Source of the DNA: Scleroderma bovista
Taxonomy: Eukaryota; Basidiomycota; Agaricomycetes; Boletales; Sclerodermataceae
Length of the DNA: 64,000 nucleotides
Assembly: GCA_037178675.1 (NCBI GenBank)
Contig: JAYMGJ010000087.1
Coordinates: 124,001 to 188,000, forward strand
Reading direction: 5' to 3'
Part shown: piece after piece, positions 11,373-23,530 of the stretch
How the letters are laid out: each line of letters opens with the position of its first letter
Position numbering within the stretch: the stretch's first letter is position 1
Notes under the pieces: model-generated
What the model was told of the DNA's origin: nothing
Database searches by the model: none
What the model saw: only the letters and a program-made list of their open reading frames with translations
Position numbers and translations under genes: made by a program

Positions 11373-13345
11373 ATGTCACGTTTCCCCAGGTCGTCGACAG
11401 ACCAATTATTAGGCGATATCGACGAGATATGCCCCGATACCGACGAGCACACATCCTTCGCCTCCACGGGTCATCATGTCCTCCTCTGCGGCTCCGGAAG
11501 GCGAGCACAAGTCGAGCAGAGCTTGCTTCGAAAGCTAGATATCAGGGTCTTTTTCCTTGTCTTTGTGTATACGTTGAACTGTGTAAGTCATCCTATTCAA
11601 ACACGTTACATTTCCTGGAAAACTTACACGGCGATTGAGTTGGAGAGGACTAACGTGGCGTGAGTGCAGTTCTCTCTTCATTGTCGACTTGTTGTTAATG
11701 TCTGTCAAGTGCTGCACGATTGCAAGGCCTCGAAGAGGATCTTCATATGACAGGTCAACAGTTCAATACGCTGATCGGCATAATGTCTGTTGGCTATATG
11801 CCCATGCAGATTCCATCGTACGCGCAATCATCTGCATACTAATCCACGCCAGTGCTGACAGGGCAGCAGCAATGTACTTCTCAGTGAACTAAGAAGACCC
11901 TCCGTTTACCTATCCTGTTGCACGTTTTTATGGGGAATCTTTTCCATATGCATAGGTCAGTGAGCCTTTATGGTATTAGGCAAGTCCTTTCTCACTTCCC
12001 TTTTCTGCTAGGTGCCGCCACGAGGTGAGCTATCGCCACGTTGGTTGTCTGCAGGCTCAACTTAAAACAATAGTTATCACTCTGCCCTCCTATCTCGCTT
12101 TTCCCTTGGCTTCGTTGAGGCAGCCTACTATCCAGGAGCTCTATTCATACTCTCTAGATGGTATATAGTTGGATTCCGTCTTTGGTCTTTGTCTGCTGAC
12201 CTTCCAAACATTCTAGGTACAAACGTCACGAAATAGGCTTAAGGATGGTTTACTTCACTTGCGCTGTCGCAATCAGCAGAGTCATCGGCCCGCTCATTGC
12301 ATCGGGAATTTTCGCCACCATGGATGGTATACTTGGCTTTGCCGCATGGAGGTGAGCGTTGACGGCGACTGGCAGATAAGCTTACTGAAGCATAACGTCA
12401 GGTGGCTTTTCTTTATTGAAGGAGCCCTGACATGTGTGGTTGTCGCAATGCCCCTTGACTTGATTCCTGACTTTCCTACTACTCCCGCCTCATGGCTCAC
12501 AACAGAAGAGCAAATTCTAGCTCAAGAGAGGATGATGGAAGATGTATGCGGCATTGAAGATGATCCGGTAAAGAGCGCACGGCGATCCGGTCTTACGGAA
12601 GCCTCAACTGACTGGACAGTATGGTGGTTAGCTATTACAACAACTTTCATGAATATTATGTTGTCATTTCAAAGTTTTTTCCCAACCCTGGTTGCTACCG
12701 TAGGCTATGGTCCAATCGTCTCGCTTTTACTCTGCTCTCCTCCATGGATAATAGGTGTAGCAACATCCATCTGGGTCATGCGGTTCGTTCTCCATGACGA
12801 CTTTGTTTTTATCGATCACCTTAGCACTTCCCAGACACTCGGATGCAACTGGAGAACGTTTCTGGCATGCGACCGGCCCAATATTGATGGCCGTCATTGG
12901 GTCTATTATCGCCGTCTTGTCCACGAAGACTGGCATTCGTTACTTAGCTTTGTGAGTCAGCCCCCTGAGGCTTTCGGTTGCGGATTTGTATAACTGAAGG
13001 GCATGGTAGATATTTCATGGCTCAATCGCCGGTTTCCTTTGTGATTACCATGGCGTGGTTGAGCAACTCGATATCCGAGTCGTCATCCAAGCGAGCGGTG
13101 GCAATAGCGTTTGTCAACTCATTTTCGTGCCTTGGAGATATTGGCGGATCGTACGTTCTCACAGCACAGGCGAATATTCATGTGCTTACGGGGGTTTCAG
13201 ATACCTATGGATCGCCTCATGGGGCCCATCGTACTCCAAGTCATACGTGATCTGTATATTCGCAGCCATGATAACCACTACGATGTTGTGGGTGTACCGC
13301 TCACACCTCGTGCGGTTGAACAAGACTGCAAGAATCCCGCTCTAG
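11373..13345 (+). CDS. transporter D: MFS, allantoate permease/ACS family, C-terminal tail lost
   Basis: Exons: 11373-11582, 11640-11659, 11710-11817, 11870-11955, 12012-12024, 12074-12160, 12217-12351, 12402-12782, 12835-12951, 13010-13150, 13201-13345; 480 aa. All splice phases hold. The TM1 microexon reads LERTN (Glu in place of Asp). Near the end, after VRLNKTA, 11 nt stand where C has 18. This 7-nt deletion shifts the frame into a stop (RIPL*). The old tail remains readable in another frame just beyond (LDLPHRFRY), and its own stop codon is also mutated to TGG. Twelve membrane segments are retained, so the protein may still work, but the tail shared by all other copies is gone. It is related to B and C. 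Confidence 0.8.
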
Positions 13346-15235
13346 ACCTACCCCACAGATTCAGATATACCACGTGGTTAGCATACATATACCAGATGGG
13401 CTACTTGTTTGTCAGAGGTTGTACCGTGAAGCGCTTGGTATTGAATATGTACAATCACACAAGTACGACCGTGAGGCATGGAGACCATAAGCGGGTGCAG
13501 ATTTTGAGATCTCCGAATTCGAAGGCCACGCACCTACATGCACGAGCTGGACAACGTGGACAAGCTATACTTAGCGGCTTCCAGGAAAATGGCAATCTCC
13601 TGAAGCATATGGAAGCGGCCCCGCAAACAGCGTTCCTGTAACGATGCTGTGTTGTGTGTCAGCTACGATAACTGTAGGATCCAGAAATGGGTTGGACGCC
13701 GGGGCCGGCTGCATCATCGAATCCCTTGGGAAAGACCAAAATTTCATATCCAGGGACCATCGCTTTCGAAGCACGGTGCCAGAAACATACCCCTTAGATG
13801 GCAGCATTCGTGCGCAGTACCTACAGATCTATATACTTACCATGAGTTCTTCTTCAAAAACAAACACACACAGCGAAGTTAGGTCACACTGGTCGATGGG
13901 GGGAATATGTAGGATCCTGAAGGGCGGTAGGCGGCGGATTTACCTTTTTCTCCAGCCCTCCTGCACTCGACTTCATATTCCAAAGCGGCGGAGATTTTGC
14001 TCCTGATCCCGGATTGCCAAGGTCCAGAGACCCACCCAATTCGGGCGCACAATGTAATAGAGCAAGGCGTTATCTGTTTTGTTGTTATATATAAATGGCG
14101 ACTTCAAGGGAACTGGCACACAGGAATCCCTGCGGAAAACGATGCTTGAATCAGAGGCGCGCGAAGGTCGCATACGATATCATTGAGCGCTGGTGCGGCG
14201 AAAACAGTGTAACCGTAGGTTGCGGGGAAGACCGAGATCTCGATCTCACCCCCAGAATACGGTGTGGCGGAGACTTACCGTTATCAAAGCCACGGCCCAC
14301 AAGTGCTTGACAAGCTAGACAAGGATGACGGTCCTGGGCAGATCCGACGGGGGCGCAGTCCGGGCTGCAATGGGGAACGACTTGAAAGGAGCTGATATGT
14401 AAGCCTGCTGCAGCACACTTAGTAAATAATATGCAGGCCGTATCACTGATTTCAAACTTGGTTGTCTCCCAGGTGATGATAAACCTATGAGAAGATTGTC
14501 TTATACGTCGTTTCCCTTTTGTTGTGTCAAACGAAACGAAAGGCTACCAACATAGTCTGGCAGGTGCAATCATGAAGAGCGGAAATTATGAAGGATCGCT
14601 TGCAAGCGCACATAATCCATGATCCAATAGGCAGGGTCTCCGTCGGTACTTACATTCTCCCGGCGACCATGATTGGAATGGCCCAGGTGTATAAGACCTT
14701 CAATATTATAGTTCGGCTCAGTGCATGCTCTCATACAAAACTTCCTAACTTACCTTCTGTGATAGCGGACAGCTCAGTATGGTACCGCGAGCCTCGACGG
14801 ACTGCAGGCTGTTAGGGGATGTCGAAATAGTTCACAGTCCCCCAACTTCGGGCCCTGGTGTTGAAACGAGTCAGCGTTATAAAAAGATGGTTCGTTCCTC
14901 TTAACACGTAGCCTCACAAATACATTAGACTGGTGTCAATGTGAGCAAAAAGTCACTAACCTTGGTTGGGTCCAAGTGGGTGCAATTCCGAAGAGCGGAG
15001 ATCTAATTATGAAAGATTAGATGCAAGCGCCAATTCATGATCCAATAGTAGGACGCCTGCCATCCGTCAGTAGAGCAACTGTTGCATCTTTGGCGCTGAA
15101 CAAGTTCCTACAAGCACTAGGACCTTCACGGACTCTTTATCGGTCCCGAAGAACAATTCTATGTGCGGCCACGACACCATTCCTTGCCACCGGCGCCTTC
15201 TTCGTTCTCACTATCTTCCTCTCCAGCAGCCATAA
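13346..15235. other. intergenic between D and E, with a short duplicated segment
   Basis: The first 450 bp or so is diverged B/C-type 3' flank. Two copies of a block of about 80 bp (about 14565-14650 and 14982-15070) share GAAGAGCGGA, TGCAAGCGC and CATGATCCAATAG. The second copy lies about 170 bp before E. A TATATATAAATG at about 14086-14097 looks like a core promoter but leads into an uninformative 71-codon frame. No gene is called. Confidence 0.5.
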
Positions 15236-17223
15236 ATGGTGTCCATAGCGTCAACAGATCACCTCCTGGGCGATACCGATATACGCCAATACGTTGATGA
15301 AGAGTATTGCACAGAAGTTAGCGAGGCTGGCAACCTGGAGAGGCGAAAACGAATCACGAAGAGACTACTCCGAAAACTAGACCTGAGAGTTTCTTTTCTC
15401 GTTCTTGTCTATATAATGAATAATGTAGGTTCTCATTGTCCCTGACAATTGTCCTGTAAAACTTACCGAACCCGAGATGAACAGAAGTAACGTCGCGTGA
15501 GTTTGATCCTTCAATATTAGTTTCCTACTTATTGACTTGCATGCAAGTGCGGCGCGCATAAAAGGCCTGGAAGAAGATCTCCATCTGACGGGACAACAGT
15601 TCAACTCGCTGCTCAGTGTCCTGTATGTCGGCTTTGTGCTCATGCAAATACCATCGTACGTATCCAATCTTACACAATGAGTAGATCAGTGTTCAGGAGT
15701 CGGCAGAAATGCATTTGTCAATCGGCTCAGAAGGCCGTCTGCATACCTCTCACTTTGCATCACTTCATGGGGGATCTTATCCATCACTACTGGTCAGTGG
15801 ACCTCTGGCGGAACGAACACATCGCGTTTGAATCTGGACTCATCCCCTCTCTTGCAGGTACCGCTCAGAAGTCAGAATTCATTGCGCCACCTTTCTGTTA
15901 ACTCAATTCGACGATTAGCTTCCATGCGGCCCTTGTATCTCGTTTCTTGTTGGGTTTCACGGAAGCAGTATATCCTCCTGCCGTTGTGTTCATACTCTCT
16001 AGATGGTATGTTTCTCGCTTACAGGTCAAGATGTGGTTTCTTACCTTAGCGTTCCAGGTACAAACGCGATGAAGTCGGTTTGAGGATGGCATACTTTATT
16101 TGTGGTAGCTCGGTCAGCAAAATCATTGGTTCCCTTGTTGCATCCGGAATTATCGCCACGATGGATGGGATACTTGGCTTTGCCGCCTGGAGGTGAGTGC
16201 CGAACCACCGATTATGAATGATTGGTTAATTCTCGAACGACATTACAGGTGGCTTTTCTTCGTGGAGGGTGCTGCGACGTGCATCCTTGCTATACCGGCC
16301 TTTTATCTGGTGCCTGACTTTCCCACTAGCCCGGCCTCGTGGCTTACAGCCGAAGAACGAAGCCTAGCCCAGGCAAGGATGATTGAAGATGTGCATGGTC
16401 TCGTATCAAATTGCGTCAAACAATCTGGCCTGGTAGAGGCATTCACAGACTGGACCGTATGGTGGCTTGCGATTGCTTTGACGTTCTTGAATGTTTCGCT
16501 GTCGTTCGGGGATTTCATCCCCACCCTGGCTCTTACGATGGGATACAGCGAATCAGTCACCCTCTTACTTTGTGCACCCCCATGGGTCTTAGGCGTCACT
16601 ACGGCAATTCTCTTTATGCGGTTCGTTTTGTTCTTGACTCATTCTCCTTGCAGGATATTGAACTATTTTCAGGCATTCAGATGCCACTAGGGATCGTTTC
16701 TGGCATATTTTTGGTCCAGTTTCACTAGCCTTTGCTGGGTTCGTTATTGGGTCCTTGACGATGAACATTTCCATCCGCTATTTGTCTCTGTGAGTTTCAT
16801 GACATTTTCAGTCATTTATGGTACATACATCTCATCGATTGAGCAGGTTTCTCATGGCTCAATCCACAGTCACATACTCTATTTTGTTGGCGTGGGTGAG
16901 CAACTCGATACCCGAGTCATCCAAGCGAGCGGTCGCTTTAGCTGTTGTCACGTCTGTGGCGGGTCTTGGAGACATTGGAGCCCCGTGAGTTCTCGAAGTG
17001 GGCTGTGTTTCCTACGATATTCTCACCGCAATACCGTAGATATATATGGCCGTCTGTGTGGGGCCCAACATACTCCAAGTCGTACATGATTTGTATGTTG
17101 TCGGCTACAGTATCTATTCTGATGTTATGGGTGCACCGGTTGTACCTCGTGCGGCTCAACAAAAAAGCGGAGATGAAGGAGTATACTCTAGGTTTACCGA
17201 GGGGATTTCGATACATCACCTAG
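15236..17223 (+). CDS. transporter E: MFS, allantoate permease/ACS family, 11 exons
   Basis: Exons: 15236-15424, 15477-15496, 15548-15655, 15707-15792, 15858-15870, 15919-16005, 16058-16192, 16249-16620, 16673-16789, 16847-16984, 17040-17223; 482 aa. The head is shortened (ASTDHLLGDTDI) and the TM1 motif is MNRSN (acid replaced by Asn). The 13-nt microexon encodes GTAQN with its neighbours, unlike the GAATS type of B-D. Exon 8 is 372 nt as in A, F, G, J and K. Exon 10 is one codon shorter (138 nt, IPESSKR). Tail: LPRGFRYIT. All junctions are in phase. It has no close sister in the window. Confidence 0.88.
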
Positions 17224-18172
17224 TTCCAATGCACAATACTGTACCTAGTCATCAAATATGTACTTTCTGTTGTAAACCTGTAGGGAAATAGTCAGAAATA
17301 GTCTTTACTCAAAACCACCTGATCAGCCTTTGGGCCAGAGACCCGCTCTCTGATATAGTGCTTGAAGTCCCTTCAGACGTCGGACAACGAAGAAGCTTCC
17401 GCAGTTGAATCCCTATTCTGTCAGTTATGGCCCAACACAAATTGATTGGAAACGAAATGGAGCGCTAACTTACTATATATATGCCTTCAAGAACATCTCC
17501 GTGGCGCGGTCAATTCTTTGACTGACGAAGGGAAGGGTTGGCAACTCAGCTCGAGTCTGAGCGGCCTGAGCAGATTCAGAGCATACTGCAATCGAAATCG
17601 AAATCTGAATGCCACTTCCGCTGCAGACGATGTGACGTCGGATGCCGATGTGGTAGTAGTAGTAAGCACGCTGGCTTACCTGAGCTTGAATTATCGTTTG
17701 TCTGTCCTTCGGCCTTTTGGCGTATGTGACGGTTAAGTGGACCAGATTACAGCCGACTCGAAGGATATTGGAAATACTAGAATAGAACACAAGTTCTCTA
17801 CTCTCGCATAAGTAGTACTAGTCACTAGCCAGCGAGTAGCAACTTGAATATTAGGTTGAATCTTCGTTGTTGAAACGCAGCGCGGCGGTCTTCCGAAGGT
17901 CACCGTTCCGATGGAACTGGATAAACTCAGGTTGGTCGGGCTGATTTATATAAGGCTCTGGCCACTCCTTATCTATGTTATTCCCCCCAGGCATCCGCGG
18001 GCTGATTCGGCCGAAGTGACACGAATATATAGAAGACTGGCCAAAAGTACTTCTGCTTCTGACAAGCGTGCGGGCCGCAGTTCGCATGTATGCCGCATTT
18101 ATTCCCATCACCGACGACCTCGATCGAACCTCCACTGGGCCCAACCCCCGGGCAGTTCCGTCTTAACAGTAG
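17224..18172. other. intergenic between E and F
   Basis: No gene recognised. A pair of overlapping frames at 17446-17790 arises from a serine/arginine-like low-complexity stretch and has no domain. The F promoter must lie at the right end. Confidence 0.5.
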
Positions 18173-20190
18173 ATGTCTTCCAGAACGTCAACAGACCGAC
18201 TGTTACTAGGCGACGCCGAGATAAGCCCAGATACAGAGGAGGATGGGGCATTCACAGGCGTGGTCAATGATCATGGTGCAGACGATATCTTTGGCAGCCC
18301 AGAAGAACGAAAGACTGTCGAGAAGGCACTGCTCCGAAAACTGGATTTGAAGCTCTCATTCCTCCTGTTCATTAGTATAATGAACTACGTAAGCCCTCTG
18401 AACTCCTACACCTGCCGGGAAGACTAACACTGGGCTCCAGGTAGACCGGAGTAATGTAGCGTGAGTGTAGTTGTGAATATTTATTGCCCACAAGTTGCCA
18501 ATACTCTCTCGGACAGTTCTGCACGACTGAAAGGCTTGGAGGAGGATCTTCATATGTCAGGACGGCAATTTAATACCCTTATCAGTATTATGTATGTTGG
18601 CTATGTGCTGTCGCAAATACCGTCGTACGTATTCTATTTCTGCATCGGGAGACACTAGTGCTGAAAGATTCTGCAGAAATATGTTTCTCGATCAGCTTAG
18701 AAGACCGTCTGTGTACCTGTCCTCTTGCATTTTTTTCTGGGGGATGTTCTCGCTCAGTATTGGTCAGTGAATCTATACAGTCTATCAGCTTTTTAAAGAC
18801 CCGAAATCAAATCACTCTCAGGCATGGCTCAGAGGTTTGTTGCTACCAAACGGAGTTTTCTACTGCAATTCTAAACTTGTTTCGGGCGGGTAGTTACCGC
18901 GCAGTCCTCATATCACGCTTTTTCCTTGGATTTACAGAAGCCGTTTACTACCCCGGCATTTTATTCATGCTTTCTAGATGGTACATGACCTCGATTTTTT
19001 GATATTTCGCTGACCGGCCAGTGTTTAAGGTACAAACGTGACGAGCTTGGCTTAAGAATGGCATACTTCAGCTGTGGCAATGCTTTCAGCAAAGCTTTAG
19101 GCTCTCTCATCGCGTCTGGAATATTTGCTATGATGGATGGGAAGCTCGGCTATGCAGGCTGGAGGTCGGTGGCAAATGTGATTATGGCTGGACTCATCAA
19201 ACCCATGTTTTCACAGGTGGCTCTTCTTTATGGAAGGTGGTTTGACCTGTGCAATTGCGGTAACAGGCTTCTACATGATCCCCGACTTCCCCACCACACC
19301 AGCTTCATGGCTTACAGACGAAGAACAAATATTAGCCCAGCGAAGGATGGCGGAAGACCTCCATGGTGTAGAGAAGAAGGAGATGCAGAAATCTGGCCTC
19401 GTCGAAGCCTTCAGTGATTGGACAGTCTGGTGGTTAGCACTATCAAAAGCCGTCTTGACTGTCGGGCTATCATTTGGAAATTACTTCCCGACCTTGGCTG
19501 CTACGATGGGCTACAGTCCATCGGTCACTCTTATACTCTGCGCTCCCCCATGGATCCTTGGCGTAGCATCGTCGTTCGCCATATCACGGTTCGTTTTATG
19601 GTTATTTCTTCTCGTATTGCCATTCGACTCTTCACAGGCACTCGGATGCTAAAAAGGACCGCTTCTGGCATGTTGCTGGCCCAATCTTCATTGGTATAAT
19701 CGGTTTTGCCATAGGAATGTTAACGATGAACACCACTGCTCGCTACTTATCTCTGTGAGTTGAGACGTGTTTTCAATCGTATATGCGTGTATCTCATAAC
19801 CGCGGTAGCATTTTCATCGCTCAATCCTGGGTCTCGTTCATTGTTATGCTAGCTTGGGTGAGCAACTCAATACCTGAGTCGTCATCCAAGCGGGCAGTTG
19901 TCATCGCCTTCGTTAACGCGTCTACGGGCGTTGCAAACATCGGGGCATCGTGAGTATTTCAAATTCATCGTGTCAATCTGGTGATGAGTCCTTACAATGA
20001 TGATAGATATTTGTGGCCAGCGTCATGGGGCCCGTCATATTCCAAGTCCTACTCTTTCTGCATTCTGGCGTTCTCGATATCCATTATCATGTTGTGGATG
20101 TATCGTCAACACCTTACTCGGCTCAATAAGAAGGCGGAAATGAATGAACGTACTTTTAGCTTACCTAAAGGATTCAGATATATCACGTAG
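18173..20190 (+). CDS. transporter F: MFS, allantoate permease/ACS family, 11 exons
   Basis: Exons: 18173-18388, 18441-18460, 18517-18624, 18677-18762, 18822-18834, 18894-18980, 19030-19164, 19217-19588, 19638-19754, 19809-19949, 20007-20190; 492 aa. This copy shows the family marks most cleanly: NYVDRSN in TM1, YYPGILFMLSRWYKRDELG in the TM4-5 region, GWRWLFFMEG, WLTDEEQILAQRRM, WVSNSIPESSSKRA before TM11, and YLWPASWGPSYSKSY. The N-terminal cytosolic region is the longest in the array (about 65 residues, acidic). Tail: LPKGFRYIT. The 13-nt microexon encodes a GMAQS junction, linking it loosely to A and G. It is intact and a good reference copy. Confidence 0.92.
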
Positions 20191-20831
20191 TAGTTCATCG
20201 AAACAACCCTCATAGATGTAGATCGTAAACGTTGATTTCACAATTGCAATAGTAATGCTCTCGTCGGGAAGGATACCATTTTCTATCGGCTTCGTCTGGT
20301 CGTGGGTATATATATGGGACTCCATCAGATAGTACGTAGGTCACGGGAACCGATAGAGCTTAACACAAGTTCACGGTCAGTACCAAAGAGGATCCTCGAC
20401 TCACCAAGTTTGAAGCTAGCTAAGCATCGCGAAACTGGCCATTCCTCGGTGTCATCGCTCAAGCGCTCACTGCCCAGATTCAGTCGCGATGGGGTGTTCG
20501 AGTCCTCATTTGCGAAACAACCGAAAGACAATAGCAAAAGAGTATAGTGGTTTTGTCTGGACCGTCTGGTAACCCAGACGGAGTTTGGATCATTCCCACC
20601 GTATCCTAGTTTATGTCACTCATCTAACTGGACGATAACCCCATCTAAAGAGACCACTATTATCCCCGAGAGTGATGCCTTTAGTGGAAGAAATTGGAGC
20701 GCTCAAAGCACCCTCTTGCACTGGCGAGTCTTATTGGGTCAGCATGTATAGGATCAGTACGTACCGCTGCAGCACAGTTCTTTACTCTCACACAGGTCAA
20801 CCACCTCATCTTCCATTATAGTGGACAGTTG
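20191..20831. other. intergenic between F and G
   Basis: No gene recognised. A TATATATATGG sequence near 20306 and two antiparallel frames of 70-81 codons carry no domain. The G promoter is expected at the right end. Confidence 0.5.
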
Positions 20832-22824
20832 ATGTCACTCACAGCATCGACGGATCGGCTGTTGGACGATATCGAAATAAGCACAGATGCTGAGGAGCAT
20901 GCAGACATCAGCAGCCAAGATGCTGACAAGCGAAAAGAAGTCGAAAAAATTCTGCTCTGGAAACTGGACTTGAGGGTTTTTTTCCTCACCCTTGTCTCCA
21001 TCATGAATTTGGTGGGTGCTCTGCATTACTTGTTTTTGAGATGACCGACACGGTAATTCAGGTGGACAAGAATAATATAGCGTGAGTATCGTCAGAATCA
21101 GGATCAATGGGCTACTCCCTATTCATCACTGTAACGCTCGAACAGTGCTGCCCAGCTGAAAGGCTTAGAAGAGGATCTTCGCATGACAGGTCAACAATTC
21201 AATACACTCATCAGCATCACGTTTCTCGGATGTATATGCACACAGGTACCATCGTAAGTGTACTGTCTTGTAGCCTGAGTGGCATTAGTACCCACTTACT
21301 GGCAGAAACATACTTCTCGAGCGACTTAGAAGACCGTCTGTATATCTTTCCTGTTGCGTCTTTCTCTGGGGGATCATCTGCATCAGTATTGGTTTGTGGC
21401 CGAATCCACGTGGTATCAGAAATGTAACTCATCACTTGAAATCACATTCCTGGTAGGATTGGCACAGAAGTGTGTGCTCATGAGACAGGTTTTTTGTAAA
21501 TACTAAACCCAACCCTTCGGATGGATAGTTATCGTGCAGTCCTCGTATCCCGCTTTTTCCTCGGTTTAACGGAAGCTGTATACTACCCTGCAGTTCTGTT
21601 CATACTCTCTAAATGGTGTGTAACTATATTATCTCATTGACACCAGGTTGTTTATACTATAGTTTTGAAGGTATAAGCGCGACGAGCTAGGTGTACGAAT
21701 GGCATATTTCAGTTTCGCGAGCGCTCTTAGTAGAACTTTGGGCCCTCTCATTGCATCCGCAATACTTTCCACAATGGAAGGAAAACTCGGGTTTGCAGGC
21801 TGGAGGTGAGCAACAATAAAGGGCCGACGTGCGGCTCACGTATTGGGGTCCTTATAGGTGGCTTTTCCTCATGGAAGGTGGCTTAACATGCCTCATTTCA
21901 GCAGCAGGTTTCTACTTGATTCCCGACTTCCCCGATACACCGGTCTTATGGCTAACACGTGAAGAACAACTTCTCGCACAGCACAGAATGGTTGAAGATT
22001 TATGTGGTGTCGAGCAAAAAAAAACACAGAAATCGGGTTTTGTCGAAGCATTCACTGACTGGAAAGTGTGGTGGTTAGCAATCGTGAGGTTCCTCATAAC
22101 TGTTGGGCAGTCTTTTGGAAACTTCTTTCCGATCTTGGCTGCTACTATCGGATATAACCCATCCATCACTCTTTTGCTCTGTGCTCCTCCGTGGATCTTA
22201 GGGACAGCGACGTCATTTTATGTTTCGCAGTTCGTTGTGTGCTGTTGGTCGCTCTTCTCATTGCTCACTCAAGCCCCCTTTCAGGCACTCAGATGCTACC
22301 AGGGACCGTTTCTGGCATATCACTGGTTTACTCTGTGTGGGTATCATTGGGTTTTCCCTCGGAATCTTAACAATGAACATAGCTGTCCGCTACTTGTCTC
22401 TGTGAGTTGAGGGGTGTTTTTATTATTCCTGCGTCTGATACATATGATAGACTTGTCATGACTCAATCTTACATCGTATATGCCATCTTCTTAGCATGGA
22501 TGAGCAACTCGATACCCGAACCATCCAAGCGGGCGGTCGCCTTCGCATTCATTGATACATGTACTGGCATTGCGAATGCAGGGTCATCGTAGGTTTTTCA
22601 AGTATCTGGATATACCGTTGATGTTCCATCACAATCATAGATATTTGTGGCCAGCTTCGTGGGGGCCATCGTACTCCAAGTCATACATGTTTTGCATTCT
22701 GGCTTACATGGTTTGCATCCCCATGACATGGGTGTACCGCTTACACCTTATCCGGCTCAACAAGAGAGCGGAAATGAATGAGCGTGCTCTGGGCTTGCCG
22801 AGAGGGTTTAGATATATCACGTAG
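20832..22824 (+). CDS. transporter G: MFS, allantoate permease/ACS family, 11 exons
   Basis: Exons: 20832-21011, 21062-21081, 21146-21253, 21306-21391, 21457-21469, 21529-21615, 21671-21805, 21858-22229, 22285-22401, 22451-22588, 22641-22824; 479 aa. The TM1 microexon reads VDKNN (acid kept, Arg to Lys, Ser to Asn). Helix 2 is unusual (SITFLGCICTQVPS in place of the YVGY..MQIPS type). The loop is SKWYKRDELGVR. The central loop has PDFPDTPVLW. By eye it is the sister of the inverted copy A: both end exon 8 in YVSQ, and splice donors and microexon 5 (GLAQ) agree. Tail: LPRGFRYIT. It appears intact. Confidence 0.88.
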
Positions 22825-23530
22825 TAGTTGGCCATGATCTGGTATGTAACTCAAATTTATGTATGTAATAGTAACTTATGGGGCACTCTGAATGACACCA
22901 CCGGGTGATTGAAATGTTCTAGAAATATAGTCAACGATCACAAGATACCCTTTTGACGAGGTCCATTTCTGATGTATTTCCGAGATGAACTATGCTTTGA
23001 ACATGCGAAATCGAACGACGAGTTACTGATAACGATGAAATGCACGATGTGACAGATCACACGTTGATTGCTCAATAGTTTGACCAATTCGAAGTCTCAG
23101 TCAGGGCATTTGTATAACCGCCCCCGTCCAAGATTTGTGGAACGTCTTATCGGACACTATCAAGGTTTGGCTTTGGGAGTCTTATGTTCAAGGGCCAGCC
23201 GTTGATTGACAGGGTCATCGAGACTCTTGGACATAGACCGTCGGTTGCAAGGGGACAGTTGAGCTTGCAGTTATGGCAACGACGCGTCCGCTGATTACGA
23301 GGGCGGTCAACTCTGGGGCGGAGGGTTAAAGCATCCGGTCGTGTGATGATCAGCCTTGCTTCTAAGTCCTCGGCTTGAACACAAACCACGAGAATTGATC
23401 GGGTTTCCTGCACATAACTTGCTATACAGACACAAAGTAGTAAGTATTCTCGAAGCAGTCAGACTACGCATGAATGATCCATATTAATATTACACAGATA
23501 AAGACAAATGACACTGAACTTGATACATAT
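22825..23530. other. intergenic downstream of G
   Basis: No gene recognised. An 88-codon frame (23147-23413, minus) has no family motif. Confidence 0.45.
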
